A DNA stretch of 64,000 nucleotides. Source: Actinophytocola sp050699915 (lineage in GTDB: Bacteria > Actinomycetota > Actinomycetes > Mycobacteriales > Pseudonocardiaceae). The position numbers and the translations under genes are program-made. Below, in pieces: positions 1 through 7,728 of the stretch (position 1 is the stretch's first letter; each line of letters begins with the position of its first letter). Under the pieces are notes generated by a model that had not been told where the DNA came from, did no database searches, and was given only the letters and a program-made list of their open reading frames with translations. The stretch lies in assembly GCF_050699915.1 (NCBI RefSeq), contig NZ_JBOHGA010000002.1, positions 14,321-78,320 of the forward strand, given 5' to 3'.

Positions 1-357
1 CCATTTCCTGGCGACCTTCAGGGCCGACTCGACCGCCTCGGCGCCGGTGTTGGCGGGCAGCACCATCTCGGTGCCGGTCAGCTCCGCCAGCTCGCGGCAG
101 AACAGTCCGAACTGGTCGTGGTGGAACACCCGGCCGGTCAGCGTCAGCTGGTCGAGCTGCGCCTTGGCCGCGGCGACGATGTCGGGGTGGCGATGGCCGA
201 AGTTGAGCGCGGAGTACCCGGCGAGGAAGTCGAGGTAGCGCCGACCGTCCAGATCGGTCAGCCAGGCGCCTTCCCCGTGGGCGAGCACCACCGGCAACGG
301 GTGGTAGTTGCGCGCGCTCCAGCGCTCGTCGAGGGTGATGTAGTCATGAGTGGTCAT
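1..357 (-). CDS. LysJ/ArgD-like class III aminotransferase acting on AmCP-bound substrate (N-terminal part only)
   Basis: Only the first 119 residues are in the window; the gene runs off the left edge. The visible part opens with MTTHDYITLDERW and contains FLAGYSALNFGHRHPDI and LPANTGAEAVESALK, the N-terminal signature of PLP-dependent acetylornithine/LysW-aminoadipate-semialdehyde aminotransferases. It is closely related, also at DNA level, to the complete aminotransferase at 14222-15424, so the two are paralogues. The ATG overlaps the stop of the upstream kinase (ATGA), so it is translationally coupled and is the last visible gene of the leftward operon. Expected role: transamination of an aldehyde or ketone on the carrier-bound amino acid. 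The catalytic lysine lies outside the window. Confidence 0.85.
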   Translation of the reverse strand, partial: MTTHDYITLDERWSARNYHPLPVVLAHGEGAWLTDLDGRRYLDFLAGYSALNFGHRHPDIVAAAKAQLDQLTLTGRVFHHDQFGLFCRELAELTGTEMVLPANTGAEAVESALKVARKW

Positions 358-1196
358 GATCGGCTCCCTGCGCGCGTCATGGTTACGGTGGTGCCGGATC
401 CGGCCAGTGCTCGGTTGACCGGGTCGGGAACCCGCCCGTCCGCGATGCGCACCGACGCCACTCCGCCGGCCAGGGCCTCACGCGCCGCGACGAGCTTGAG
501 TGCCATGCCACCACCGGCGAACCGGCCGGGCGCACCGGTCGCCGGCACCTCGTAGGTGCTCAGGACGCTGGTCTCGTCGTCGGGATCGGCGAGGACTCCA
601 GGGGCTCCGGTCAGCAGAACCAGCTCGTCGGCGCCGTGTGCCGCCGCGAGCGCCGCCGCGGCGCGGTCGGCGTCGACGTTCACCGGGTGGTCGTGCTCGT
701 CGATCGCGGGCGGGGAGACCACCGGCACGAAGCCGGACCGCAGCAGGGTGTCCGCCAGCTCGGTGCGCACCCCGCTGAGCCGGCCGCTGAGGTTGTCCCG
801 GACCATCGTCGTCCGACCGTCCACAACGGACCGGACGGCGGACTTGCGGCGGGCCCGCAGCATGCCGCCGTCCATGCCGGTGAGGCCGACCGAGGGCACC
901 CCGAGCCGGGACAGCTCCGCGACGATCTTCGGCTTGACCCCGCCGGCCAGCGCGAGGATGACCACCTCGAGCGTCTCCGGGTCGGTGTACCTGGTGGTCA
1001 CCTGGTCCGGGGAGACGAGCGTGCGTTGCGGGACACCGAGCTTCCCGGCCAGCCGGGCGATCTCCCCGGAACCGCCGTGCACCACCAGCACGGACCGTCC
1101 TTTCTGGACGAGTCGGGCGACGTCGGCGCAGACGCCCGCGGCGTCGACGGCCCTGTTGCCGCCGCACTTGACGACGGTCAACGGTCTGGTGGTCAC
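354..1196 (-). CDS. LysZ-like amino acid kinase (AmCP-glutamate kinase)
   Basis: 280-residue amino-acid-kinase-family protein (ArgB/LysZ type). VVKCGGNRAVD near the N-terminus is the phosphate-binding segment; VVHGGSGEI and the C-terminal NVDADRAAAALAAA and GGMALKLVAAREA segments match the substrate- and ATP-binding parts of N-acetylglutamate/LysW-aminoadipate kinases. It should phosphorylate the terminal carboxylate of the amino acid held on the carrier protein, preparing it for reduction by the adjacent LysY-like enzyme. GTG start 15 bp after the reductase stop. The stop overlaps the next gene's ATG. Substrate (glutamate rather than aminoadipate) is inferred from related antibiotic clusters. 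Confidence 0.9.
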   Translation of the reverse strand: MTTRPLTVVKCGGNRAVDAAGVCADVARLVQKGRSVLVVHGGSGEIARLAGKLGVPQRTLVSPDQVTTRYTDPETLEVVILALAGGVKPKIVAELSRLGVPSVGLTGMDGGMLRARRKSAVRSVVDGRTTMVRDNLSGRLSGVRTELADTLLRSGFVPVVSPPAIDEHDHPVNVDADRAAAALAAAHGADELVLLTGAPGVLADPDDETSVLSTYEVPATGAPGRFAGGGMALKLVAAREALAGGVASVRIADGRVPDPVNRALAGSGTTVTMTRAGSRS

Positions 1197-1211
1197 GGAG
1201 GCTCCAGTCGC

Positions 1212-2237
1212 TCAGATGGGATGCAGGCCGGGGAAGGACAGGCCGAGGGTCTCCGGCCAGCCCATGCGGATGTTCAGGCACTGGACGGCGTTGCCCGCGC
1301 CGCCCTTCATGAGGTTGTCCAGTGCCGCGATGGTCGACAGGCGGCCGGCCTCCTCGTCGACGGCGTACCCGACGTCGCAGAAGTTCGAGCCCAGCAGGAT
1401 CTTCGGCTCCGGGTAGCGGAAGGTGCCGCGCTGCTGGGCGACCAGCCGGACGAAAGGCTCGTCGCGGTACTGCTCGCGGAACGCCCGGCGCACCGCCGAC
1501 CTGTCCACACCGGGGCGCATCGTGGCGTGACAGATCGTCTGCACGCCTCGTACCGCCTCGACTCCGGTCGCGGTCATGGCGACCGGAATGCCGAGGTGTC
1601 GGGAGATCTCGGCCTCGTGCCGGTGCCCGGTCGGCGCGAACACCCGCATCGCCCCGCTGCGTTCGGCATGCAGGTTCGCCTCGCCCGCGGTGGCACCGGA
1701 GCCACTCGAACCGGTGCGCGCGTCGAACTGGGCCGTCGGCTCGACCAGGTCCCGTGCCACGAGTGGGTACAGCGCGAGCACGCCCGCCACCGCCATGCAG
1801 CCGGGCACGCTGACCAGGTCGGCGGTGCCCAGGCTGTCCCGGTGCAGCTCGGGAATCCCGGGGACGAAGTCGCCGAGCAGGTGCGGCGCGGCGTGCGCGG
1901 TCCCGTAGTAGCGCTGGAATACTTCGGTGTCGTCCAGCCGGAAGTCCCCGGTGAGGTCGATGACCTGCTTGGCCTGCCCGATCCAGCGGTCGATCTGTGT
2001 CATGGCGGCGCGGTGCGGCGTGGCGAGGAAGACCGTGTCGCACTCACCCACCTCATCGGCCGTGCAGAACAACAGGTCGGTGGCGGACCGCAGGTTCGGA
2101 TGCACCCCGTCGACCCGCTTGCCGGGGAACCGGGAGGACACCGCGCCCACCACCTCGACCTCGGGATGGCCGATGAGCAGTCGCAGCAGCTCGCCGCCGA
2201 TGTAGCCGGCCGCGCCGACCACCGCGACGCGGGTCAC
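1212..2237 (-). CDS. LysY/ArgC-like semialdehyde dehydrogenase (AmCP-glutamyl phosphate reductase)
   Basis: 341 residues, usual length for ArgC/LysY. The N-terminus VAVVGAAGYIGGELLRLL is the NADP-binding Rossmann motif. SVPGCMA carries the catalytic cysteine, with GSSGSGATAG and a downstream HRHEAEI histidine segment as in N-acetyl-gamma-glutamyl-phosphate reductases. It is expected to reduce the carrier-bound acyl phosphate to the semialdehyde, which in azabicycle pathways is the acceptor for the transketolase two-carbon transfer. GTG start, 37 bp after the carrier-protein stop and upstream of the kinase. The set AmCP-LysY-LysZ-LysJ in one operon mirrors LysW-dependent lysine/arginine pathways. 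Confidence 0.92.
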   Translation of the reverse strand: MTRVAVVGAAGYIGGELLRLLIGHPEVEVVGAVSSRFPGKRVDGVHPNLRSATDLLFCTADEVGECDTVFLATPHRAAMTQIDRWIGQAKQVIDLTGDFRLDDTEVFQRYYGTAHAAPHLLGDFVPGIPELHRDSLGTADLVSVPGCMAVAGVLALYPLVARDLVEPTAQFDARTGSSGSGATAGEANLHAERSGAMRVFAPTGHRHEAEISRHLGIPVAMTATGVEAVRGVQTICHATMRPGVDRSAVRRAFREQYRDEPFVRLVAQQRGTFRYPEPKILLGSNFCDVGYAVDEEAGRLSTIAALDNLMKGGAGNAVQCLNIRMGWPETLGLSFPGLHPI

Positions 2238-2274
2238 GACCAGGTTCCGGTGACTGTCGTCCGTCCGCGCACGC

Positions 2275-2448
2275 CTACTCGCCCCAGTCCTCTTCGACCT
2301 CGGGCGCCAGGGCGAGCACCGCCGGGCTCAGCGCCACGATCTCCAGCTCGCTTCGGCAGCCGGCGCACTCGACGATCTCGTTGAGCCGCACCGAGTCGCT
2401 GATCGCCACCTCGTCCTCGCACTCGGGGCAGGCCTGCATCGTGGTCAT
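2275..2448 (-). CDS. LysW-like amino-group carrier protein (AmCP)
   Basis: 57-residue acidic protein starting MTTMQACPECEDEV. Two cysteine pairs (C7/C10 in CPEC and C28/C31 in CAGC) form the N-terminal zinc-binding globule. The C-terminus ends in EDWGE, the hallmark of AmCPs: the final glutamate's side-chain carboxylate is amidated with the amino group of the substrate, which then stays tethered while kinase, reductase and other enzymes work on it. The ATG overlaps the stop of the transketolase C-terminal subunit (ATGA); an AAGGGA ribosome-binding site sits about ten bases upstream. This small gene defines the pathway type of the whole cluster. Confidence 0.96.
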   Translation of the reverse strand: MTTMQACPECEDEVAISDSVRLNEIVECAGCRSELEIVALSPAVLALAPEVEEDWGE

Positions 2449-3416
2449 GTAGCGATTTCCCTTCGTTCGGTCCTCCCGGAGAGGGCAGCTGTGTCGAGGG
2501 CGGCACGGACCGTCCTCACGACCCGCTCCGCGGTGAGGTCGTAGTGCTCGACGAGGTGTTCCTGGTTGCCGACCTCGTCGACGAACTGGTCCGGCATGCC
2601 CAGCCGCAGCACCCTCGTGGGCGCCTCCTCCGCCAGCGTCTCGGCCACCGCGCCGCCGAGACCGCCGCTGCGCCAGTGCTCTTCGACGGTCACCACGAGC
2701 GTGGCCGGTCGCGCCGCGGCCACCAGGGCCTCCGTGTCGAGTGGACTCAGCGTGTGCAGGTTCAGCACGGTGGCCTCGATGCCGTGTCCGGCAAGGACAT
2801 CCGCCGCGTCGAGGCAGGCGAGCACCGGGTACGGACCGCAGCACGCGAGGACCACGTCGTCGCCCTGGCGCAGCGTCTGTGCGTGCCCGATGACCGGGGG
2901 AGGGGCGTCCTCGGGCAGCGGTGGCGACGGCTTGCGGCCGAGCCGGACGTAGAGCGGTCCGGGCACGCTCACGCTCTGCTCGACGAACGCCTCCGTGGCG
3001 GCGGCGTCCGCGGGCACCACCACGGTCATGCCCGGCAGCACCCGCAGTACGGCGAGGTCCTCCAGGGCCTGGTGAGTCGGCCCGAGATGGCCCGCGGCGA
3101 GACCGCCGTGGGTGGCCATGATGCGAACCGGCAGCCGGTTGTAGGCGATGTCGATCTTGATCGCCTCCAGCGCGCGGGAGGCGGCGAAGGCGGCCATCGT
3201 GTTGACGAACGGAACCCGCCCGCTCGCGGCCAGCCCGGCCGCGATCCCCATCAGGTTGGCCTCGGCGATGCCGAGGTTGAGGTACTGCTCGCCGGCCGCC
3301 GCGGCGTGCTCCGCGCTGAACAGGCCGGTGTCGGTGTCCAGGCAGATCAGCTCGGGATGCAGGTTCAACAGGGGAAGCAGACTGTCCCGGTAGGCCTCTC
3401 GGGTCGCGCGGCTCAC
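2445..3416 (-). CDS. Transketolase, C-terminal subunit
   Basis: 323 residues corresponding to the pyrimidine-binding and C-terminal domains of transketolase. CLDTDTGLFSAEHAAAAGEQYLNLGIAEANLMGIAAG carries the conserved G-I-A-E-A/Q region whose glutamate activates thiamine diphosphate; NRLPVRIMATHGGLAAGHLGPTHQ matches the following conserved loop (only parts cited). With the N-terminal subunit encoded just upstream it should form a heteromeric enzyme. In vazabitide-type pathways the split transketolase adds a two-carbon ketol unit to the AmCP-bound glutamate semialdehyde. GTG start at the edge of a tandem-repeat spacer; stop overlaps the carrier-protein start. Confidence 0.92.
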   Translation of the reverse strand: MSRATREAYRDSLLPLLNLHPELICLDTDTGLFSAEHAAAAGEQYLNLGIAEANLMGIAAGLAASGRVPFVNTMAAFAASRALEAIKIDIAYNRLPVRIMATHGGLAAGHLGPTHQALEDLAVLRVLPGMTVVVPADAAATEAFVEQSVSVPGPLYVRLGRKPSPPLPEDAPPPVIGHAQTLRQGDDVVLACCGPYPVLACLDAADVLAGHGIEATVLNLHTLSPLDTEALVAAARPATLVVTVEEHWRSGGLGGAVAETLAEEAPTRVLRLGMPDQFVDEVGNQEHLVEHYDLTAERVVRTVRAALDTAALSGRTERREIAT

Positions 3417-3421
3417 GACCG

Positions 3422-3630
3422 CGCCTCGCAGGCTCGGCTCGGCCCTGTGACATCTGGTTCGCTCGCAAGCTCGCTCACGACGACCCCTCGCAGGCTCGGT
3501 GTCGCCGCTCGCGGTCGCCCTGTGACATTTGGTTCGCTCGCAGGCTCGCTCACGACGACCCCTCGCAGGCTCGGTGTCGCCGCTCGCGGTCGCCCTGTGA
3601 CATTTGGTTCGCTCGCAAGCTCGCTCACGA
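3422..3630. repeat. 75-bp tandem repeat array in the gap between transketolase subunit genes
   Basis: Two nearly perfect 75-bp units (3481-3555 and 3556-3630) plus a shorter diverged copy (about 3422-3480). On the minus strand each unit carries GTGAGCGAGC and GCGAGCGAACC. The array fills almost all of the 208-bp gap between the two transketolase genes, unlike the other junctions in this operon, which overlap or nearly touch. The unit length is a multiple of three and one minus-strand frame is open through the array, but it ends at a stop overlapping the downstream GTG start, so it is not a fusion linker as it stands. The transketolase N-subunit stop lies in the outermost unit. Confidence 0.85.
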
Positions 3631-4467
3631 GGCGGCGTCCGTGGTCCGCAGCGCGGCGATGGCCCGCGCGTGGTTGCGCGGCGACAGCTTCACGTAGTGG
3701 TTGGCCGCCCGGCCGGCGAGGAACGGGACTCCGTGGCCCTTGACCGTGCGGGCGATCAGCACGCTCGGCTTGCCCGGCTCCCACGGTGCGGCGGTGAGAT
3801 GGTGTGCCAGCTCGTTCGCGTCGTGGCCGTCCACGTCGCGGACCGACCAGCCGAAGCTTCGCCAGCGGTCGGCCAGTGGTTCCATCGGCGCGATGCGCTC
3901 GGTGGAGCCGGTCAGCTGGAGCCCGTTGCGGTCCACCACGGCGACCAGCTGGTCCAGCTTCAGCGACGCGGCCGCGATCGCCGCCTCCCAGACCGAGCCT
4001 TCCTGGAGCTCGCCGTCGCCGAGCAGTACGAAGCTGCGCGAGTCGCGGCCGGCGTAGCGATCGGCCAGCGCGAACCCGCAGCCCAGCGCGAGACCGTGGC
4101 CGAGCGACCCGGTCGGCAGCTCCACACCGGGCACCGCGCGCACCGGATGGCCCATCAGCCGGCTGCCCGGCTGCCCGTAGCCGGCGAGCTCCTCGACCGG
4201 GAAGAAACCCCGTTCGGCCAGCGTCGCGTACAGGGCGAGGGCGGCGTGGCCCTTGCTGAGCAGGAAGCGATCGCGGGCCGGGTCGTCCGGCTGTCGCGGG
4301 TCCACGTTCAGCACCGAGAAGTACAGCGCCGTGAGCACCTCGACACAGGAGAACGCGCCGCCGAGATGGCCGCCTTCCGGACCCGCGCACATGTCGACGA
4401 CGTGCGAGCGGATGCGTGCGGCGACCGTCTCCAGCGTTTCCCGCGTGGGCGCCTGGGCGGCGGTCAT
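3625..4467 (-). CDS. Transketolase, N-terminal (thiamine diphosphate-binding) subunit
   Basis: 280 residues equivalent to the N-terminal domain of transketolase. SKGHAALALYA, MGHPVRAVPGVELPTGSLGHGL and LLGDGELQEGSVWEAA followed by VVDRNGLQ form the classical GDG-to-N motif that binds the diphosphate and Mg2+ of ThDP. The start MTAAQAPTRETLE was chosen because its ATG overlaps the aminotransferase stop (ATGA). It pairs with the C-terminal subunit across a repeat-filled spacer. Expected role: ketol transfer onto the carrier-bound semialdehyde, extending the chain by two carbons towards a 2,6-diamino-5,7-dihydroxyheptanoate-type unit. Confidence 0.92.
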   Translation of the reverse strand: MTAAQAPTRETLETVAARIRSHVVDMCAGPEGGHLGGAFSCVEVLTALYFSVLNVDPRQPDDPARDRFLLSKGHAALALYATLAERGFFPVEELAGYGQPGSRLMGHPVRAVPGVELPTGSLGHGLALGCGFALADRYAGRDSRSFVLLGDGELQEGSVWEAAIAAASLKLDQLVAVVDRNGLQLTGSTERIAPMEPLADRWRSFGWSVRDVDGHDANELAHHLTAAPWEPGKPSVLIARTVKGHGVPFLAGRAANHYVKLSPRNHARAIAALRTTDAAS

Positions 4468-5759
4468 GACGCGGCCCCCGCGAGGGTGGTCACCATGTCG
4501 GTGTTGGCCCACACCTTCTCGAAGGCGTCCGCGTAGAGCTGGAGCAGCTCGCCGGACCCCGGGTTGAGGTGGCGCTTCTGCAGGGTCAGCGAGTCGGCGA
4601 TGACCGCGCGGGCCGCCGGGTAGTCCTCGCCCGCGGTCGGTCCGGGTGCGCCGGTCACCGACCAGGGGTAGCCCGCGCCGAAGCCGACGCGGTCGACGAA
4701 CACCTTCTGGTCGGGCAGCGGCATGAGCTGGTACTGCGACATCGGCACGCCCTCGGCACGCAGCAGCCGCCGCAGCGTCGAGCGCAGGGCCTCCGGCCGC
4801 GCCTCGTCCAGGCCGAACGCGGCCGGGTCGAACCGGAACCGCAGGATGTGCCAGGCGTGGGTGGTGTCCGGGAGCGCGGTCGGCACGCGCAGGCCGGGCA
4901 GCTCCGCGAGCCGGGCGAGGAAGTCGGCGATGTTGGCCTGTCGCGCGCGTTCGTAGTCGTCGAACCGGGTGAGCTGCGCGTCGGTGAACGCGGCCTGCAG
5001 GGCGTTCATCTTGTGGTTCCAGCCGAGGCCGTAGGACACGTAGTCGCGGTCGCGGCCGCTCTCGATCACCTCGCCGAACTGCCGGCCCCGGCGCACCGAC
5101 TCGGCCAGCTCGGCCTTACCGGTCACGAGCAGGCCGCCTTCGCCGCAGGTCGGGATGTTCTTGGTGACCTGGAGGCTGAACGCGCCCGCGTCGCCGATTC
5201 CGCCGACCGGCCGCCCGCGGTGGGTCGCGCCGGGAGCCTGCGCGGCGTCCTCGATCACGGCGAGGCCGTGCCGGCGCGCGATGTCGGTGATCCGGTCCAT
5301 GTCGGCGGGTGCGCCGTGCAGGTGCACCGGGATGATCGCCGCGGTCCGAGGGGTGATCCGGCGCTCCACGTCGTCCGGGTCGAGGTTGAAGGTGACCGGG
5401 TCGACGTCGGCGAACACGGGCACGGCCATCTGGTGCACGGGCGCGAGCCCGGTGGCGATGAAGCTGAGCGCGGGCACGATCACCTCGTCGCCCGGCCCGA
5501 TCCCGAGCCCGGCCAACGCGAGGGACAGTGCGGCGGTGCCGGTGGACACCGCGACGCAGTGGTCGAAGCCGAAGTGCCGCGCCCACCGCTCCTCGAGCGT
5601 GGACACCGGGTTCGCACCGTCCGAGTTGGACACCAGTCTGGCGCCGTCGAGCGCGTCGATGACGGCTTTGCGGTCCTCGTCCTCGATCAGCGGCCAGTCC
5701 ACGCGGCGCCGGTCCTTCGGCACGGCCGCGGTTCCCCCGAACGCTGCCAGCTTGCTCAT
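4464..5759 (-). CDS. DegT/DnrJ/EryC1/StrS-family PLP aminotransferase
   Basis: 431 residues. Conserved family features: VSTGTAALSLALAGLGIGPGDEVI (part of the PLP pocket), a D-A-A-Q-A segment (VIEDAAQAPGA), and SLQVTKN with the probable Schiff-base lysine, followed by GEGG. This family aminates keto groups of sugars and polyols, so it suits the ketose-like intermediate made by the transketolase, introducing the second amino group that later becomes the ring nitrogen. Start ATG at 5759 has a GAGAGGCGG ribosome-binding site; its ATG overlaps the stop of a possible 45-residue upstream ORF. Confidence 0.9.
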   Translation of the reverse strand: MSKLAAFGGTAAVPKDRRRVDWPLIEDEDRKAVIDALDGARLVSNSDGANPVSTLEERWARHFGFDHCVAVSTGTAALSLALAGLGIGPGDEVIVPALSFIATGLAPVHQMAVPVFADVDPVTFNLDPDDVERRITPRTAAIIPVHLHGAPADMDRITDIARRHGLAVIEDAAQAPGATHRGRPVGGIGDAGAFSLQVTKNIPTCGEGGLLVTGKAELAESVRRGRQFGEVIESGRDRDYVSYGLGWNHKMNALQAAFTDAQLTRFDDYERARQANIADFLARLAELPGLRVPTALPDTTHAWHILRFRFDPAAFGLDEARPEALRSTLRRLLRAEGVPMSQYQLMPLPDQKVFVDRVGFGAGYPWSVTGAPGPTAGEDYPAARAVIADSLTLQKRHLNPGSGELLQLYADAFEKVWANTDMVTTLAGAAS

Positions 5760-5893
5760 GAAAGCAGTTCCGCCTCTCCGAAATTTGCTCCTGTGGTGGC
5801 GTCGGGCGGAAATCGTTCTGTTCGCCACGTGCCGGTGGCTGGGTGCCGGCGCTGGTTCGCGCTGCGGCCGTGGATCGACAGAGGATGTCTCAT
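5756..5893 (-). CDS. Possible small 45-residue peptide gene between the AziU3-like and aminotransferase genes
   Basis: Short reading frame beginning MRHPLSIHGRSANQRR and ending EAELLS. Three things support translation: a good ribosome-binding site (AGAGG, six bases before the ATG), a 19-bp gap after the preceding stop, and a stop codon overlapping the aminotransferase ATG (ATGA) exactly as at other junctions of this operon. The peptide is hydrophilic, basic at the N-terminus, with no cysteine and no recognisable family. It could be only a leader ORF coupling translation of the aminotransferase, a peptide of unknown role, or a chance frame in a 153-bp spacer. Confidence 0.4.
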   Translation of the reverse strand: MRHPLSIHGRSANQRRHPATGTWRTERFPPDATTGANFGEAELLS

Positions 5894-5912
5894 CACTGTC
5901 CTCTCGAGACTG

Positions 5913-6989
5913 TCATGGTCGCGCTGCCGCGCCGACGGCGTCGACCGCACTCGCGTACTTGCCGCGCAGCACGGTGGCGTGGTGCGCGATGTCGGCCGAG
6001 ACGGCTCGGGCGTCGCCGAGTCCGTGTGCGCCGGTGATCCGCAGCCCGGTCCACGCGTGGGCGACGGCCTCGACCGCCCGGCCGGCGCCGGCCAGCGCCG
6101 GATCGCCCCACTCCCGCCCGCACCGGCGCAGGAGCTCACCGTGGAGCGAGGCCTGTGCCTGCATGCCCCAGCCGAACGCGTACAGCTCCTGTAGCGCGGT
6201 GGCGTCACCCCCGCGGCACCGGTCGAGGAGCTCCCCGGCGAACTCGTCGAACCCGGCGAGACCGGTGCGCGCCGAGGTGGCCGCGGTCGTCGTGGTCTTC
6301 GTGGTCTTCGTGGTGAACGCGTCGACGTCGGCGCGCAGGAAACCGCCGAGCAGCTCGGGGGTCAGTGGCGGGGGCGGGGCGTCGAGCCGGACGTCGAGGC
6401 AGCGTCGGCCGATCCGTGAGTCGCTGAAGAACGCGTCCTGCACGTCGGTCGGGTTGGCCGAGCCCCAGCTGCGCAGGAACGCCTCGATCGGGACGGCACC
6501 GCGGAACGCGGGCGGCATGGCGTCCGAGACGTACACCAGCCCGCGGACCTCGTCCAGGCCGTAGACCACCACGAGGTGCGCGGCGTGCACGTCGCCGTAC
6601 GCGGGCCGGAACGGCAGGTGGAAGTTGTCCACCGCGGCGATGACCAGCCGGTCGTCGGCCAGCGTCTCGCGCACCTCCCGCCAGAGGTCGTCCTCGTCGG
6701 CGGGCTGCCACCAGCGCGAGTGCAGCTCGTGATGGGGTGCGAGGGCGGCACCGAGGTCGACACCGCCGGACTCGTCGGGCGGGCAGGGGTAGTAGAACTC
6801 CTCGGACCTGACGTCGCCCGGCACGTGCACGAACCGCCAGCCCGCGCCGAGCACGGTCAGCGGGTCCGCTCCCGCGCGTGTCACCACCGAGCCGAAGTTG
6901 GCCTGCAGGCAGCTGATCAGGTCGCGGTACCACAGCTCTGGTTCCGGCCCGGTGATCATGTAGGTCCGCTGTGTCACGTCACTGGTCAT
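5913..6989 (-). CDS. AziU3/Vzb10-like subunit of a probable aziridine-forming enzyme
   Basis: 358 residues with no classical enzyme motif. The N-terminal half (CLQANFGSVV, AAVDNFHLPFRPAYGDVHAAH, VVYGLDEVRGLVYVSDAMPP) resembles the BtrH N-terminal/papain-like fold seen in some biosynthetic proteins, but without an obvious catalytic Cys-His pair; residues about 230-250 are a Thr/Lys-rich linker. Position is the main evidence: it overlaps the next small gene and lies downstream of a sulfotransferase, as expected for the two-protein complexes AziU3/U2 (azinomycin B) and Vzb10/11 (vazabitide), which close the aziridine by sulfate elimination. The assignment is inference from size, pairing, context and absence of other family, not alignment. 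Confidence 0.6.
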   Translation of the reverse strand: MTSDVTQRTYMITGPEPELWYRDLISCLQANFGSVVTRAGADPLTVLGAGWRFVHVPGDVRSEEFYYPCPPDESGGVDLGAALAPHHELHSRWWQPADEDDLWREVRETLADDRLVIAAVDNFHLPFRPAYGDVHAAHLVVVYGLDEVRGLVYVSDAMPPAFRGAVPIEAFLRSWGSANPTDVQDAFFSDSRIGRRCLDVRLDAPPPPLTPELLGGFLRADVDAFTTKTTKTTTTAATSARTGLAGFDEFAGELLDRCRGGDATALQELYAFGWGMQAQASLHGELLRRCGREWGDPALAGAGRAVEAVAHAWTGLRITGAHGLGDARAVSADIAHHATVLRGKYASAVDAVGAAARP

Positions 6990-7578
6990 GCCCGGCCTCC
7001 GCCCGCTGCAGGGTGACCGCGAAGACGTGCACCGCGACGTTGCGCGGCAGCCGGACGCCGGCCAGGTCGGCGCGCCGGGTGACCGGCACCCGCTGCGCCC
7101 ACATGACGGCGGGCACTCCCCGCTGCACGTGGTGCGGGTAGTGCATGACGGGGCTCTCGAACGCCGTGATCTCGCCGAACCAGGCGGGTGCGGCCCAGAA
7201 GTCGGAGACCCGCAGCGGTTCAGCGTCGACCGAGCCGTCGCCGAAGCTCAGCTCGACGGTGTCCTCGCAACGCCGTTCCGCCGCCGCCAGCACGTGCACC
7301 CAGTCGTAGCGACCCTCGGGCACTTCTAGGAACTGTCCGGCGCACCGGACGTTGTCGGGCCCGTCGCAGACCGGCGGGAACCGGAAGGGGACGCCGGCCA
7401 CGTGGACGAGGCTCTCGCCGGCGGGCAGGTACTCGGCGGCGTACGAGTTGCCCCACACGTTGAACGCGCCGGCCTTGGTCGCCGTCGCCGCGGAGATGGC
7501 CGTGTTGTTGCGGTGGCCGGAGATGTCGACCGGATCGCACAGTCGGGTGATGGCGGAGGTCACCAGCGTGTTCGTCAA
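6979..7578 (-). CDS. AziU2/Vzb11-like partner subunit of a probable aziridine-forming enzyme
   Basis: 199 residues, no family recognised by eye; composition suggests a beta-rich globular protein (NNTAISAATATKAGAFNVWG, SDFWAAPAWFGEITAFESP, MHYPHHVQRGVPAVMWAQR). The TTG at 7578 was chosen as start because GGGGG lies six bases upstream; a GTG at 7593 is in frame but would contain that site. The 3' end overlaps the next gene by 11 bp, implying a stoichiometric complex with it. Together with the neighbouring sulfotransferase this fits the small subunit of the sulfate-eliminating aziridine synthase. Function is inferred from context. Confidence 0.58.
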   Translation of the reverse strand: MTNTLVTSAITRLCDPVDISGHRNNTAISAATATKAGAFNVWGNSYAAEYLPAGESLVHVAGVPFRFPPVCDGPDNVRCAGQFLEVPEGRYDWVHVLAAAERRCEDTVELSFGDGSVDAEPLRVSDFWAAPAWFGEITAFESPVMHYPHHVQRGVPAVMWAQRVPVTRRADLAGVRLPRNVAVHVFAVTLQRAEAGHDQ

Positions 7579-7728
7579 GTGATTCCCCCTCACTAGAATG
7601 CTTTTGGCATTTTCCCAAGGTAGGTCTCTGATTCGTGCTTTTCGTCCGCGCCGTGGTTACCGCGAATGTCCGAGTCGGTGTTCCGATTTACTCGCCGGGT
7701 AATCCTGCTGACTACTCCGGTCAGGTGA

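Noticed and set aside
478..2043. Long antisense or out-of-frame ORFs across the cluster, for example 478-2043, 8826-10106 and 20082-22013
   Set aside because: Arg/Pro/Gly-rich translations without motifs, lying over genes with clear family signatures; typical shadows in high-GC DNA.
3422..3630. CRISPR array at the 75-bp repeats
   Set aside because: Units are joined without unique spacers and no cas genes are near; it is a tandem repeat.
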